Shown one piece after another: positions 31,063-40,259 of a stretch of 64,000 nucleotides of DNA. The DNA is from Advenella sp048381675 (GTDB lineage: Bacteria > Pseudomonadota > Gammaproteobacteria > Burkholderiales > Burkholderiaceae_B), in NCBI RefSeq assembly GCF_048381675.1, contig NZ_JBLWIS010000007.1, positions 1-64,000 on the forward strand. Direction: 5' to 3'. The translations under genes and the position numbers were made by a program. The notes under the pieces are model-generated. The model did no database searches and had not been told where the DNA came from. It worked only from the letters and a program-made list of their open reading frames with translations. Every line of letters begins with the position of its first letter. The first letter of the stretch is position 1.

Positions 31063-31974
31063 TCAGGCACACCCCTTCACAGCCTCACGGATATCCTCCT
31101 CGCTCACATCCCGCATATGCGTTGCTATAGACCAGTTATGCCCAAACGGGTCTTTAAGGACACCATAACGGTCTCCCCAGAAAGTGTCATCGATTGGCAT
31201 AACGGGGGTTGCACCGGCAGCAATGGCCTGCTCATAAATCGCATCGGAATTGTCCACATATAAATGCACCGTAACCGGTGAACCATTAAGTGCAACAGGC
31301 CCCAGTGCACCCCATTGTTTATTCTCATCCATCAGCATGACGACCGAATCACCAATACGGACCTCGGCATGCATTAACATCCCGTCCGGACCGGCCAGAC
31401 GGGATATTTCTTTTGCATTAAAGGCTTTTATATAAAACTCGATGGCCTTGCTGGCACCGGCACACACCAAATGTGGCGTCACCGTGTTCATGCCCGAGGG
31501 CACTGACCTGACCTTATATTCATTATCGGGGTCAAGATCAAACAAAGCCTTAAAAGACATCATATCGAACGGCGCAGAAAAATGCTCATGTTCGATCAGC
31601 CATTGCCCATCCACTTTTTTATAGCCGGTTGTCATTCTCATCCAGGAGACATTCTGCTGGCCGCTATCATCCTTTTCTCCACAACGAACCAGACAATAAA
31701 CCAGCGCCAGCCCACCGCTCACGGAAATATGCATCTCGGCAGGTTCAAATACCATGTCATTGGTACACATTTCCAGGCAGCGCTGCCAGTGTTTGCCATA
31801 AGCTTCTTTGCCCTTGAAACGCAATTGCAAAACGACATCGTAGGCAACCACATCGGGCGTATAACTTGACATGATTTGATTGATGTCCCGCTTCTGTACG
31901 GCACCCTGCCAGCGTTGTATTGCCTGCTTGATTTCCGCCTGTGCTGTCGAGTTTCCATTTGCAGCATTCATCAC
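31063..31974 (-). CDS. SnoaL-like and VOC (PhnB-like) fusion protein
   Basis: 303 residues with two domains. Residues 12-150: NTF2/SnoaL-like (IKQAIQRWQGAVQKRDINQIMSSYTPDVVAYD onward; GYKKVDGQWLIEHEHFSAPFD). Residues 165-290: VOC/PhnB-like (TPHLVCAGASKAIEFYIKAFNAKEISRL; GDRYGVLKDPFGHNWSIATH). Each domain is normally a separate small protein. Both folds form a cup-shaped ligand pocket. No substrate can be named. It stands alone between convergent and divergent neighbours. Confidence 0.82.
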   Translation of the reverse strand: MMNAANGNSTAQAEIKQAIQRWQGAVQKRDINQIMSSYTPDVVAYDVVLQLRFKGKEAYGKHWQRCLEMCTNDMVFEPAEMHISVSGGLALVYCLVRCGEKDDSGQQNVSWMRMTTGYKKVDGQWLIEHEHFSAPFDMMSFKALFDLDPDNEYKVRSVPSGMNTVTPHLVCAGASKAIEFYIKAFNAKEISRLAGPDGMLMHAEVRIGDSVVMLMDENKQWGALGPVALNGSPVTVHLYVDNSDAIYEQAIAAGATPVMPIDDTFWGDRYGVLKDPFGHNWSIATHMRDVSEEDIREAVKGCA

Positions 31975-31997
31975 CCTGCTCCTTTTGCAAAAAAGAA

Positions 31998-32381
31998 CTA
32001 CTGTTTAATCACATGCCAGACGTTCTGGACATCCTCCCCTACCATGTCACCCTGCTTCATGTCTCTTTTATACAGGTACAAGGGCTGTCCCTTATAAGCC
32101 CATTGCCTGCTTGCATCATCACGCATGATAATGCTGTAATCCCCTTCGGCATTGCCATCTGCAGCAACCAAAAGCGGTGGCCAATTCTGGGCACACCGGT
32201 CGTTACAGACGCTTTTACCAGGCATGTCCCGGTCTTTATCATAGGTATATAAAGTCATGCCTTCGGCATTAACCAATATACCGTTCATTGCTTTTACCGG
32301 AGGGCCTGCCGCACGGGCACTTTCACTGGCGAATCCGCAACCTAAACTGGCCAAGGCCAGCATAAGTAATAGTTTTCTCAT
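31998..32381 (-). CDS. Secreted YxxD-repeat (COG4315-type) protein
   Basis: About 127 residues from the ATG at 32381, where GGGAG has a proper six-base spacing; ATGs at 32387 and 32411 fit less well. Signal peptide 1-23 or so (ends ARA). LVNAEGMTLYTYDKDRD and QPLYLYKRDMKQGD are the Yx[FWY]xxD repeats of this family, with CNDRCAQNWPP between. Members are periplasmic, of unknown function. A 21-bp motif 70 bases upstream is shared with the gene at 40260-40640. Confidence 0.83.
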   Translation of the reverse strand: MRKLLLMLALASLGCGFASESARAAGPPVKAMNGILVNAEGMTLYTYDKDRDMPGKSVCNDRCAQNWPPLLVAADGNAEGDYSIIMRDDASRQWAYKGQPLYLYKRDMKQGDMVGEDVQNVWHVIKQ

Positions 32382-32451
32382 TTTCATCTCCCTTATAGCT
32401 AAAAAAGACAAGAGAAACTGGCTTGAATTGCTACTGGCCAGCCATTACAGG

Positions 32452-32472
32452 ATACACCTAAACAATTGAAAA
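32452..32472 (-). promoter_or_regulatory. 21-bp motif shared with 40707-40727
   Basis: AAACAATTGAAAA with an 8-base left extension (ATACACCT). The copy at 40707-40727 differs at one base. Both lie 66-70 bases before the start of a minus-strand gene for a small secreted protein, so a common promoter or operator is likely. Confidence 0.5.
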
Positions 32473-32681
32473 TAAACAACTATTTTAAGACAACACATTA
32501 CTTTTTATTTCTGGTTTGTAACCCAGCAGGCAGTGGGGGTCACTTCACAGGAGCATGGGAACGAGATAACCTGCATGTCCGGGGCCGGGTTCGCTCCCAT
32601 GCTCTTGCGTGGGAGCCTGAACAGGATATTACCCGCCAGAAAACCGATGGCTGCACCAACCTGCAGCCAGTCGGTTAAGCT

Positions 32682-33464
32682 TTATTTCACGTATTTACGG
32701 AACTCGGGCTTGCGTTTTTCACGGAAAGCATTACCGCCCTCTTTGGACTCATCAGTGTCGTAATACATTTTCAGCGCATGCATTGACAGTGAAGACATGG
32801 CACGAAGCATTTCGCTATCAACGTTGAATGAACGTTTTGCCAAGGCAATGGCGGTTGGGCTTTTCTCATTGATTTCATCACACCATTTCTGTACTTCTTC
32901 ATCCAGCTTGTCGTGTGGTACCACCGCGTTTACCAGTCCCATTGCCAAGGCTTCCTGGGCAGTATAGCGGCGGCACATATACCAGATTTCACGTGCCCTT
33001 TTCTCACCAACCACACGGGCCAGGTAAGCAGTCCCAAAACCCGGGTCAACCGAACCCACTTTAGGCCCCACCTGACCCAACTGGGCCTTATCGGAGGCAA
33101 TTGCCAAATCACATACAGTAACCAGGACATTGCCACCGCCAATGGCAAAACCGTTGACGCGGGCAATCACGGGTTTGTTGATATCGCGGATCACGCTTTG
33201 CAACTCTTCCACAGGCAAACCAATCACGCCACGGCCACCGTAATCACCATCTTTGCCGGACTGGTCACCACCGGTACAAAATGCCTTGTCTCCGGCCCCC
33301 GTCAGAACAACCACGCCCACACTTTTATCTACTTCAGCACGTTTAAAAGCGTCAATCAATTCTTCGCAGGTTTGTGCGTCGAAAGCGTTATAAACCTCGG
33401 GACGGTTAATGGTAATGCGTGCCGTGGCATTGTTCACTTCGTACAGAATTTTTTCGTATGTCAT
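32682..33464 (-). CDS. badI: 2-ketocyclohexanecarboxyl-CoA hydrolase (BadI-like)
   Basis: 260 residues of the crotonase fold, from the ATG at 33464 (GGAAAAGAG before it; the longer reading overlaps badH). CTGGDQSGKDGDYGGRG and VDPGFGTAYLARVVGEKRAREIWYMCRRY are the pattern of MenB and BadI rather than ordinary enoyl-CoA hydratases. BadI opens the ring of 2-ketocyclohexanecarboxyl-CoA to pimeloyl-CoA. The neighbouring badH, aliA and aliB homologues support BadI over MenB. Confidence 0.85.
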   Translation of the reverse strand: MTYEKILYEVNNATARITINRPEVYNAFDAQTCEELIDAFKRAEVDKSVGVVVLTGAGDKAFCTGGDQSGKDGDYGGRGVIGLPVEELQSVIRDINKPVIARVNGFAIGGGNVLVTVCDLAIASDKAQLGQVGPKVGSVDPGFGTAYLARVVGEKRAREIWYMCRRYTAQEALAMGLVNAVVPHDKLDEEVQKWCDEINEKSPTAIALAKRSFNVDSEMLRAMSSLSMHALKMYYDTDESKEGGNAFREKRKPEFRKYVK

Positions 33465-33522
33465 GATGAATCTCTTTTCCTGAATAATTTGTTTTAACTT
33501 GAACCGAATAGGATATTGAAAA

Positions 33523-34290
33523 TTAACCAACCATGGTCAAGCCACCAGATACACTGATCACCTGCCCGGTAATGAAAGAGGCCTCATCGCTAGCCAGGAA
33601 AGCCACGGCACCCGCCAGGTCTTCAGGCTGGCCAAGACGGCCGAAAGGAATGGCACGGGTCAGGCCGTTACGAAGTTTTTCGCCATACTCGCCCTCACCG
33701 CAAAAATCCCGGAACAGCGGTGTATCGGTAGGTCCCGGGCACACGACGTTAACGTTAATCTGTTTACGGGCCAACTCACGGGCAATCGTTTTTGAAAAGG
33801 CAATCAGGCCACCTTTACACATGGCATAAACCGACTCACCGCTGGAACCGACGCGGGCCGCATCGGAGGCAATATTTACCACACGGCCCTTGCCACGCTC
33901 TGACATGCCTTTAAGCACGGCATGGTGCATATACAACACGCCAAAGAAATTGATATCAACGATTTTTTGCCACAATTCCTTATTGGTATCCAGGAAATTG
34001 CCGGCACGATCCCACCCGGCGTTATTGACCAACACATCAATCGGACCCAAAGTGCTTTCAATAGTATTAACGCATTCAATCACGGAATCCTGATGGGTCA
34101 GGTCAACCAGAAAAGTTTGGGCGAAACCGCCAGCAGCCTTGATTGTTTCTACGGTTTTATCGCCCGCTTCCTGGTTAATGTCAACCACCGCCACTTTGGC
34201 ACCCGCCTGCCCAAAACGCTGGCAAATGGCACTGCCAATCCCGCCTCCACCACCTGTAACCAAGACAACTTTATCTTTTAATCCAAACAT
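33523..34290 (-). CDS. badH: 2-hydroxycyclohexanecarboxyl-CoA dehydrogenase (BadH-like)
   Basis: 255 residues, the length of BadH. Short-chain dehydrogenase: NAD-binding GGGGGIGSA, VNNAG, catalytic Ser in NIASDAARVGSSGE and YAMCKGG (Tyr-x-x-x-Lys). Oxidises 2-hydroxycyclohexanecarboxyl-CoA to the 2-keto form that BadI cleaves. The ATG is 60 bases from the divergent badR gene; badI follows after 58 bases. Confidence 0.85.
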   Translation of the reverse strand: MFGLKDKVVLVTGGGGGIGSAICQRFGQAGAKVAVVDINQEAGDKTVETIKAAGGFAQTFLVDLTHQDSVIECVNTIESTLGPIDVLVNNAGWDRAGNFLDTNKELWQKIVDINFFGVLYMHHAVLKGMSERGKGRVVNIASDAARVGSSGESVYAMCKGGLIAFSKTIARELARKQINVNVVCPGPTDTPLFRDFCGEGEYGEKLRNGLTRAIPFGRLGQPEDLAGAVAFLASDEASFITGQVISVSGGLTMVG

Positions 34291-34350
34291 TGTGTTTCTC
34301 CACTAAAATGAGCCTATGCTCTTAATGAACCAATTCTTCACATAAACAAG

Positions 34351-34821
34351 ATGACCACTTCCGATCAAGACAAAGAAGCAGCTATATATGAAATCAATAA
34401 CCGGCTTTTTTTCCGGTTTTTTCAGGCGGCCAATACGCTACATACCAAAGGCACACAGGCACTGGATGAGTTTGGTGTAACCACCCAGCAATGGTCGGTT
34501 CTGGGCGCCCTGTCACGACCCAAAGCAGAAAACGGCATGAGCGTGAATGAACTGTCGCGCTACTTGCTGATTACCCGCCAGAACCTGACGGGCCTGCTTA
34601 GCCGGCTTGAACGTGATGGTTATATTGTCCGCACGCCAAGTAACGAAGATCGCCGGTCTATCAAAGTTTCCTTAAGTCCCAAAGGAAAAGAACTTTGGAA
34701 AAACCTGGCCGAACCCATTCATCAGTTTTATGATCTGGCACTCAAGAATATTTCCTTTGATGACCGCTTGGCACTTATTCATTACATCAACACCTTGCAG
34801 CACAACATGTCAAAAATTTAA
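34351..34821 (+). CDS. badR: MarR-family regulator (BadR-like)
   Basis: 156 residues with the MarR winged helix (VNELSRYLLITRQNLTGLLSRLERDGYIVRTPSNEDRR split over recognition helix and wing). In Rhodopseudomonas palustris a MarR protein, BadR, represses the cyclohexanecarboxylate genes and is released by 2-ketocyclohexanecarboxyl-CoA. Here the gene lies between badH and aliB and is divergent from badH, which fits that role. Confidence 0.82.
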   Translation: MTTSDQDKEAAIYEINNRLFFRFFQAANTLHTKGTQALDEFGVTTQQWSVLGALSRPKAENGMSVNELSRYLLITRQNLTGLLSRLERDGYIVRTPSNEDRRSIKVSLSPKGKELWKNLAEPIHQFYDLALKNISFDDRLALIHYINTLQHNMSKI

Positions 34822-34824
34822 GCA

Positions 34825-35973
34825 TCAACTTAATTTAAGGCCTGTTTTTGAACGCGCAATAATCATTTTCATGATTTGCGCGGTACCATCGCCAATTTGC
34901 AGGCCAAGCACATCCCTTAAACGCTGTTCATAAGGGTAATCCTTGGCATAACCGCCATGCCCGTGAAACAACAGGCACTGGTAAACAATGTCATAAGACA
35001 GCTTGGGCCCCCACCATTTGCACATGGCGGCCTGCGAGGTATGCGGCAAATCATTGTCTTTCAGCCAGAGCGTTTCCAGACACACCAGTCGGGCCGCTTG
35101 ATAATATGTTTCATATTCGGCCAGCGGAAAACTGACGCCCTGGTTTTCTACGATGGGCTTGCCAAAAGTTTCACGCTCTTTGGCATATTCCCAGGTTTCG
35201 TCCAAAGAGGCCCGCGCTACGGCCAGGCACTGCAGCCCGATCAAAGCCCGGCTGTAGTCAAACCCTTGCATGACCTGTGTAAAGCCCTTGCCCTCTTCAC
35301 CGAGCATATGGCTGGCCGGCACTTTGACCCCGTCAAAAAATATGGAACCCCTGCCCACGCAACGCGTACCCAGATCATCAAAAGCGGTTCGGGTCACATC
35401 GGGCAAGTCCATGGGCACCAAAAATGCGCTAATGCCTTTGGCACCTTTTATTTCGCTATTGGTACGGGCAAAAACCACCGCCACATCAGCTTGGTCAGCC
35501 ATGGAAATGGATGTTTTTTCACCGGTCAGGATAAAGTAATCCCCCTCTTTGGCTGCCTTCAATTGCAAGGATGCTGCGTCAGAACCGGCAGAGGGCTCGG
35601 TCAGCGCAATCGCAATCAGTTTTTCGCCGGCAATAATTTTGGGCAACCATTCCTGCTTGAGTGATTCATTGGCAAAACGGTTCACGATTTGCCCGCACAA
35701 GGACACCAGCAGGCTGACATAAGCCATATTGAAATCCGAAGCAGACAGCTGCTCCAGCAGCAGTCCACTGGTTACGCAATCCATGCCCATGCCACCATAG
35801 GCCTCGGGCATTTCTACCCCCAACAGGCCCAAATCCCCCATCTGGCGCACTATGTCCAGTTCCAGGCGTCCTGTTTTATCTCGTTTCTGATAGCCGGGTG
35901 CCAATACTTCTCGTGCAAACTTGCCTGCATTTTCCACCAATACCCGCTGATCTTCCGTTATTGAAAATTCCAT
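34825..35973 (-). CDS. aliB: Cyclohexanecarboxyl-CoA dehydrogenase (AliB-like)
   Basis: 382 residues, acyl-CoA dehydrogenase family: FAD/substrate blocks IALTEPSAGSDA and FILTGEKTSISMADQADV, RALIGLQCLAVARASLDE and the C-terminal HGHGGYAKDYPYEQRLRDVLGLQIGDGTAQI. The usual catalytic position near the end appears as GDGTAQIM. In the cluster it would make cyclohex-1-ene-carboxyl-CoA. It is divergent from aliA and convergent with badR (three bases between stops). Confidence 0.83.
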   Translation of the reverse strand: MEFSITEDQRVLVENAGKFAREVLAPGYQKRDKTGRLELDIVRQMGDLGLLGVEMPEAYGGMGMDCVTSGLLLEQLSASDFNMAYVSLLVSLCGQIVNRFANESLKQEWLPKIIAGEKLIAIALTEPSAGSDAASLQLKAAKEGDYFILTGEKTSISMADQADVAVVFARTNSEIKGAKGISAFLVPMDLPDVTRTAFDDLGTRCVGRGSIFFDGVKVPASHMLGEEGKGFTQVMQGFDYSRALIGLQCLAVARASLDETWEYAKERETFGKPIVENQGVSFPLAEYETYYQAARLVCLETLWLKDNDLPHTSQAAMCKWWGPKLSYDIVYQCLLFHGHGGYAKDYPYEQRLRDVLGLQIGDGTAQIMKMIIARSKTGLKLS

Positions 35974-36000
35974 ATTGCCTCTTCAATCTGATTATTTTAT

Positions 36001-36167
36001 GTAAATATATTTACTTATTTATTTATAATTACATAATCTTTGCCAGAGATCAACAAGATTTGCCAGTCAATCCATAAAAATTGATGAACAAAGGGAAAAT
36101 ACTAGTGTTTTAATTAGCGTCAATAGATAAGAATAATAAAAAATAATATGGAAATATATTTACTTAT
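36001..36167. promoter_or_regulatory. Twin operator-like repeats between aliB and aliA
   Basis: AAATATATTTACTTAT occurs at 36003-36018 and again at 36152-36167. The first is within the perfect palindrome GTAAATATATTTAC (36001-36014). Placed between divergent genes of one pathway, they look like operators, perhaps for the BadR-like protein. Confidence 0.5.
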
Positions 36168-36233
36168 ATTGCTTGAATATGGCTATTAAGCATTTGATTC
36201 TTTCATCCACGACACTTACCCACGAGACAGATC

Positions 36234-37868
36234 ATGAAATTTGACACATCCCTGATTGATGCACGAAAAGAAAAAATGATAAAAAACGGCTTCTGGAAAA
36301 ACCGGACAATCGAACATTTCTTCAGGCTTGCGCTGGAAACACAACCGGACAAAACTGCAGTGGTTGCCTATAAAATCAACGGCAAAAACAGCCCCTCCGT
36401 ACGTCTTTCATACCGCCAGCTTGATGAACGCATAAACGCGATTGCCAAATCCCTTATTCGCCTGGGCATTCAACGGTCAGATGTAGTCAGCTTCCAGATT
36501 CCCAATAGCTGGGAATTTATTGCGATCTCACTGGCATGCGCCCGGATTGGCGCGGTGGCCAACCCCTTGATGCCCATTTTTCGTGAACGCGAATTAAGCT
36601 ATATGCTGAAGTTTCTTGAATCCAAAGTGTTCATTGTCCCGTCTGTATTCAAGAACTTCAATTATGAAGAAATGGCCCAAGGCCTGCTTCCTAAAATAGC
36701 TACCCTCCAGCATATTGTGGTTCTGGGCGGTGAAGGTGAAAACAGCTTCGAAAAATGCCTGCTGACTGACTATTCAACAGACCCACTGGTTGCCGATCCC
36801 GTTGGGCCAGATGACATTCTCATCCTGCTGTTCACCTCGGGCACCACTGGCGAGCCCAAAGCGGTCATGCACACTTCCAATACCCTGCTTGCCGCACTTG
36901 ACGGATTTGTAGAGGCCCTTGAGCTGAATGACAGCGAAATTATCCTGGGCGCCTCTCCCATGGCCCACCTGACCGGCTATGGTTACCTGGCCATGTTGCC
37001 CATCGTACTGAACTCAACCACCGTCGTCATGGATAACTGGGATCCCGGTATCGCCCTGCAAATCATCAAGGATGAAGCGGTCACCTTTAGCATGGCCTCT
37101 AGCCCCTTCGTACAAGACATGTGCAATGCCACTGAAAAAGGTGCCCCCCGTTCCCCGCAATTTACCAAATTCTGCTGCGCTGGCGCCCCCATCCCGCCTA
37201 TTGTCATAGAGCGTGCCCATCAAATCATGAACCTGACAGTCTGCTCTGCCTGGGGCATGACTGAAAATGGTGCCATCACCATTACAGAACCCGCTGTGGC
37301 ACTGGAAAAATCCAGCATCAGTGACGGCAAAGCCATATCTGGCATCGAACTGAAAATCGCCGATGGCAACGGCAATGAATTGCCACGTGGTGAAACTGGG
37401 CGCCTGCTGGTCCGGGGGGCTTCCCAATGTGTTGGATATTACAAAAAACCGGAACTCAACGCCCTGACCGAAGACGACTGGTTTGATTCGGGCGATCTTG
37501 CTTTCATAAGCCAGGATGGCTATATCCGCATCAACGGGCGCAGCAAGGATATTGTCATACGCGGCGCAGAAAACATTCCCGTGATCGAAATTGAAAACCT
37601 GCTCTACCAGCACCCCTCCATCAACACGGTTGCCATTGTGGGTTTCCCCGATGAACGACTTGGCGAAAGGGCATGCGCCTTCGTTACCCTGAAAGAAGGG
37701 GCCAGCTTCTCATTTGAAGAAATGCGTCAATACCTGAAAGATAAAAAAGTGGCACCCCAGTATTTCCCCGAAAAACTAGAAATCAGAAATGACTTACCCC
37801 GAACACCCAGCGGCAAACTGCAAAAGTTCATACTTCGAGATGAAGCCAAATCCTTCAAAATCGATTAA
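36234..37868 (+). CDS. aliA: Cyclohexanecarboxylate-CoA ligase (AliA-like)
   Basis: 544 residues, acyl/aryl-CoA synthetase of the adenylate-forming family: P-loop LLFTSGTTGEPKAVMH, WGMTENG, GDLAFISQDGYIRINGRSKDIVIRGAENI and the C-terminal catalytic lysine in TPSGKLQKF. It activates the ring acid as its CoA ester. Substrate is inferred from the aliB, badH and badI neighbours; a medium-chain acid is the alternative. Confidence 0.83.
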   Translation: MKFDTSLIDARKEKMIKNGFWKNRTIEHFFRLALETQPDKTAVVAYKINGKNSPSVRLSYRQLDERINAIAKSLIRLGIQRSDVVSFQIPNSWEFIAISLACARIGAVANPLMPIFRERELSYMLKFLESKVFIVPSVFKNFNYEEMAQGLLPKIATLQHIVVLGGEGENSFEKCLLTDYSTDPLVADPVGPDDILILLFTSGTTGEPKAVMHTSNTLLAALDGFVEALELNDSEIILGASPMAHLTGYGYLAMLPIVLNSTTVVMDNWDPGIALQIIKDEAVTFSMASSPFVQDMCNATEKGAPRSPQFTKFCCAGAPIPPIVIERAHQIMNLTVCSAWGMTENGAITITEPAVALEKSSISDGKAISGIELKIADGNGNELPRGETGRLLVRGASQCVGYYKKPELNALTEDDWFDSGDLAFISQDGYIRINGRSKDIVIRGAENIPVIEIENLLYQHPSINTVAIVGFPDERLGERACAFVTLKEGASFSFEEMRQYLKDKKVAPQYFPEKLEIRNDLPRTPSGKLQKFILRDEAKSFKID

Positions 37869-38022
37869 CCTGGTCACCCCGTGGAACCACAGCCATGAAC
37901 GTTGCACAAAGGACTCGTTTTTAAGCGAAAAATGCTTTATGCTACTTTTGACCGGAGGATCGCAAGGAAGGCATGAATGCCTTGATTGAAAAACGACCTG
38001 CCAATTTCGATAATCGTTAATC

Positions 38023-38047
38023 AAAAAACGGACACCGTCCGTTTTTT
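38023..38047 (+). terminator. Terminator after aliA
   Basis: AAAAAACGGAC-ACC-GTCCGTTTTTT, perfect 11-bp arms ending in a T run. Confidence 0.85.
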
Positions 38048-38069
38048 ACTATCAGGCATTTTCATATAC

Positions 38070-38762
38070 ATGGACACGATTGAGCAATTAACCCAAAACA
38101 AAACGCTAGAGGCAATTACCAGCCGTAAAAGTATTCGTGGCTTTCTGCCAGACGCCATTCCAACCGAGTTGTTGCACACGCTGCTAAAAGCCGCCTCACG
38201 TGCGCCGAGTGGCAGCAATATCCAGCCCTGGAAAGTGCATGTCGTTTCAGGCCAAGCCCGTAATGCATTATCGGCTGCCCTGCTTGAAGCCTTCAATTCC
38301 AACACCCCCAATCAATGTGAATACCAGTATTATCCCAAAGAGTGGCGTGAACCCTATCTGGCACGACGCCGCGAAAACGGCTGGTCACTATACAATATCC
38401 TGGGCATCCAGAAAGGCGACAAACAAGCCATGCAACGCCAGCATGCCCGCAACTTTGAGTTTTTTGATGCCCCCGTCGTGTTGTTTATCACCCTGGATAA
38501 AGACATGGAACAGGGAAGCTGGCTGGATACCGGCATGTTCATCCAAAACATCATGATTGCTGCCCGCGCCCTGGGGCTGCACACTTGCCCGCAAGTTGCA
38601 CTGGTCAATTACCCAGCGATTGTGAAGCAACAATTAAGTATTCCGGCTGACCAAATCCTGGTCTGCGGAATTTCACTTGGCTACGAAGACACCTCAAATC
38701 CTGCCAATAAATTGCAGACCCCCCGGGTACCACTGGAAGAGTTCGTTTCTTTTCATGAGTGA
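38070..38762 (+). CDS. Nitroreductase-family flavoprotein
   Basis: 230 residues from the ATG at 38070; the ORF opens at 37986, but that part crosses the aliA terminator. FMN-binding SRKSIRGFLPDAIPTELL with AASRAPSGSNIQPWKVHVV and the C-terminal GISLGYED segment are typical of NfsB-like nitroreductases. It reduces nitro compounds or quinones with NAD(P)H. Relation to the ring-acid cluster is unclear. Confidence 0.87.
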   Translation: MDTIEQLTQNKTLEAITSRKSIRGFLPDAIPTELLHTLLKAASRAPSGSNIQPWKVHVVSGQARNALSAALLEAFNSNTPNQCEYQYYPKEWREPYLARRRENGWSLYNILGIQKGDKQAMQRQHARNFEFFDAPVVLFITLDKDMEQGSWLDTGMFIQNIMIAARALGLHTCPQVALVNYPAIVKQQLSIPADQILVCGISLGYEDTSNPANKLQTPRVPLEEFVSFHE

Positions 38763-38764
38763 CT

Positions 38765-38954
38765 TTAATGGTTTCCACAAGCAAGTGCAGCAGGCGTTAT
38801 ATCAAACTGCCGCATAACAGCCAATAACCAGTCCTTGCCTGGTGGCCCGCCCTCATTGACCACCTTTGACTTTTCCTGAAAATACGGCGAACCGATATCT
38901 GGAGCATGACTAATGAGGGCTTGTTCCAGCGCATCAGTACAGCAAATGTACTTA
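38765..38954 (-). pseudogene. Possible gene remnant without start codon
   Basis: On the minus strand an open frame of about 62 codons ends at 38765 and has no ATG, only internal GTG/CTG codons. It reads ALEQALISHAPDIGSPYFQE and DWLLAVMRQFDITPAALACG, which looks like real protein, but I do not recognise it. It may be a decayed gene or chance. Confidence 0.2.
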
Positions 38955-38979
38955 TACTAACTTAACCACCTTACTCAAC

Positions 38980-40161
38980 ATGCAAACCACCTGGAGACCC
39001 TTTGCCTGGGTCGGTGCCGCGCTTTGTGTCGGCACCATGGGAACTGCCCTGGCAAGTCCACTCTACCCGCTTTACCAGGTCCTTTGGGACCTGAAACCCA
39101 GCGAAATCACGTATATTTTTATTGCTTATATGGCAGGTGTTCTGGTCGCTCTGCTGTTTCTAGGCAAGGTCACGTCCCACTATGGTTTTTTACCCGTCCT
39201 TAAAGGAGGACTGGTTTTTTCCATTATTGGCCTGACGATTTCCACCTTGTCTACTTCCCCCTTCATGCTGGGCGTAGGACGAATAATCATAGGCCTTGCC
39301 TCAGGCATGATCAGCACTTCATCCATGCTTGGCATGAGCCAGGTTCTTCCGGCACGTTATAAAGCCAAGGCAGGGCAAATTGCCTCTATGGTCAGCGTGA
39401 CAGGTTTTGGCTCGGGGCCGTTCATTAGTGGCTGGATTGCCCAATTCATGCCCTTTCCCCTGGTCACTCCCTATGTAACCGTCCTGGTACCCAGTATTTT
39501 TATACTTTACGGCCTGCGCACTGTCAGGCAAGAAGTACAAGGAAAATCGGGGCGCCCGTCTTTCATGCCCAAACTTGAGGTCCCGGCAGAACCGTCCCTC
39601 AAGCCACTCTTCCTGATTATTTCCATGACCGCCTTTGCCGCTTTTGGCATGTTCAGCCTTTATGGTTCGCTGGCACCTTCTTTTCTTGAAGAAATGATTC
39701 CATGGAACGGTCCTGCCGTTAGCGGAACGGCGATCGCTTCTGTCCTGTTCATATCCGGCTGTACCCAGTTCACGCTCCGCTCCCTGCCACTGCACAAGAC
39801 GTTATACCTTGGCATGCTGTTCATGCTGCTGGCCTGCCTGGGACTGGGGCTAACCATGAGTACCCATTCAACCCTGCTGTTTGTCGTTTCGGATATTCTG
39901 GCAGGACTTGCACACGGCGCTACCCTGCTTGCCACCTTTGGCATTGTGGGACAGGTAAGCACTGCTGAAAACCGTGGTCCCATATTTTCAACCTATTTGT
40001 TTATTGGCTATCTGGGCACCATCTTGCCCATCGTGTCCGTTGGACTGCTGGCCGATACTTTTGGCCTGCTAGCGGCTGTGATTATTTTCTGCATCAGCAT
40101 GGCAACACTTGCTGTGGGGTTGATATTTTTTAAACTCAGGCTAGACCGATCCAAACCCTAA
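38980..40161 (+). CDS. MFS transporter
   Basis: 393 residues with about twelve hydrophobic spans. GRIIIGLASGMISTSSMLGMSQV is the second-half signature of the first domain, and the sequence ends in a basic tail. Drug-efflux-type MFS pattern; substrate unknown. It stands alone with a terminator after it. Confidence 0.87.
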   Translation: MQTTWRPFAWVGAALCVGTMGTALASPLYPLYQVLWDLKPSEITYIFIAYMAGVLVALLFLGKVTSHYGFLPVLKGGLVFSIIGLTISTLSTSPFMLGVGRIIIGLASGMISTSSMLGMSQVLPARYKAKAGQIASMVSVTGFGSGPFISGWIAQFMPFPLVTPYVTVLVPSIFILYGLRTVRQEVQGKSGRPSFMPKLEVPAEPSLKPLFLIISMTAFAAFGMFSLYGSLAPSFLEEMIPWNGPAVSGTAIASVLFISGCTQFTLRSLPLHKTLYLGMLFMLLACLGLGLTMSTHSTLLFVVSDILAGLAHGATLLATFGIVGQVSTAENRGPIFSTYLFIGYLGTILPIVSVGLLADTFGLLAAVIIFCISMATLAVGLIFFKLRLDRSKP

Positions 40162-40175
40162 TACCCCAAACAAAA

Positions 40176-40208
40176 AAACCTGCCTGCCTACTAATGGCAT
40201 GCAGGTTT
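40176..40208. terminator. Terminator between MFS gene and 40260 gene
   Basis: Arms AAACCTGC (40176-40183) and GCAGGTTT (40201-40208), with A-rich sequence on the left; can serve both converging genes. Confidence 0.65.
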
Positions 40209-40259
40209 ATTGAGCCTACAGCAGCTCAATAAGCGCCAAGCTCATGGCTACCCAAAAAC

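Noticed and set aside
32682..33464. MenB of menaquinone synthesis
   Set aside because: Similar sequence pattern, but no other men genes, and the badH/aliA/aliB neighbours favour BadI.
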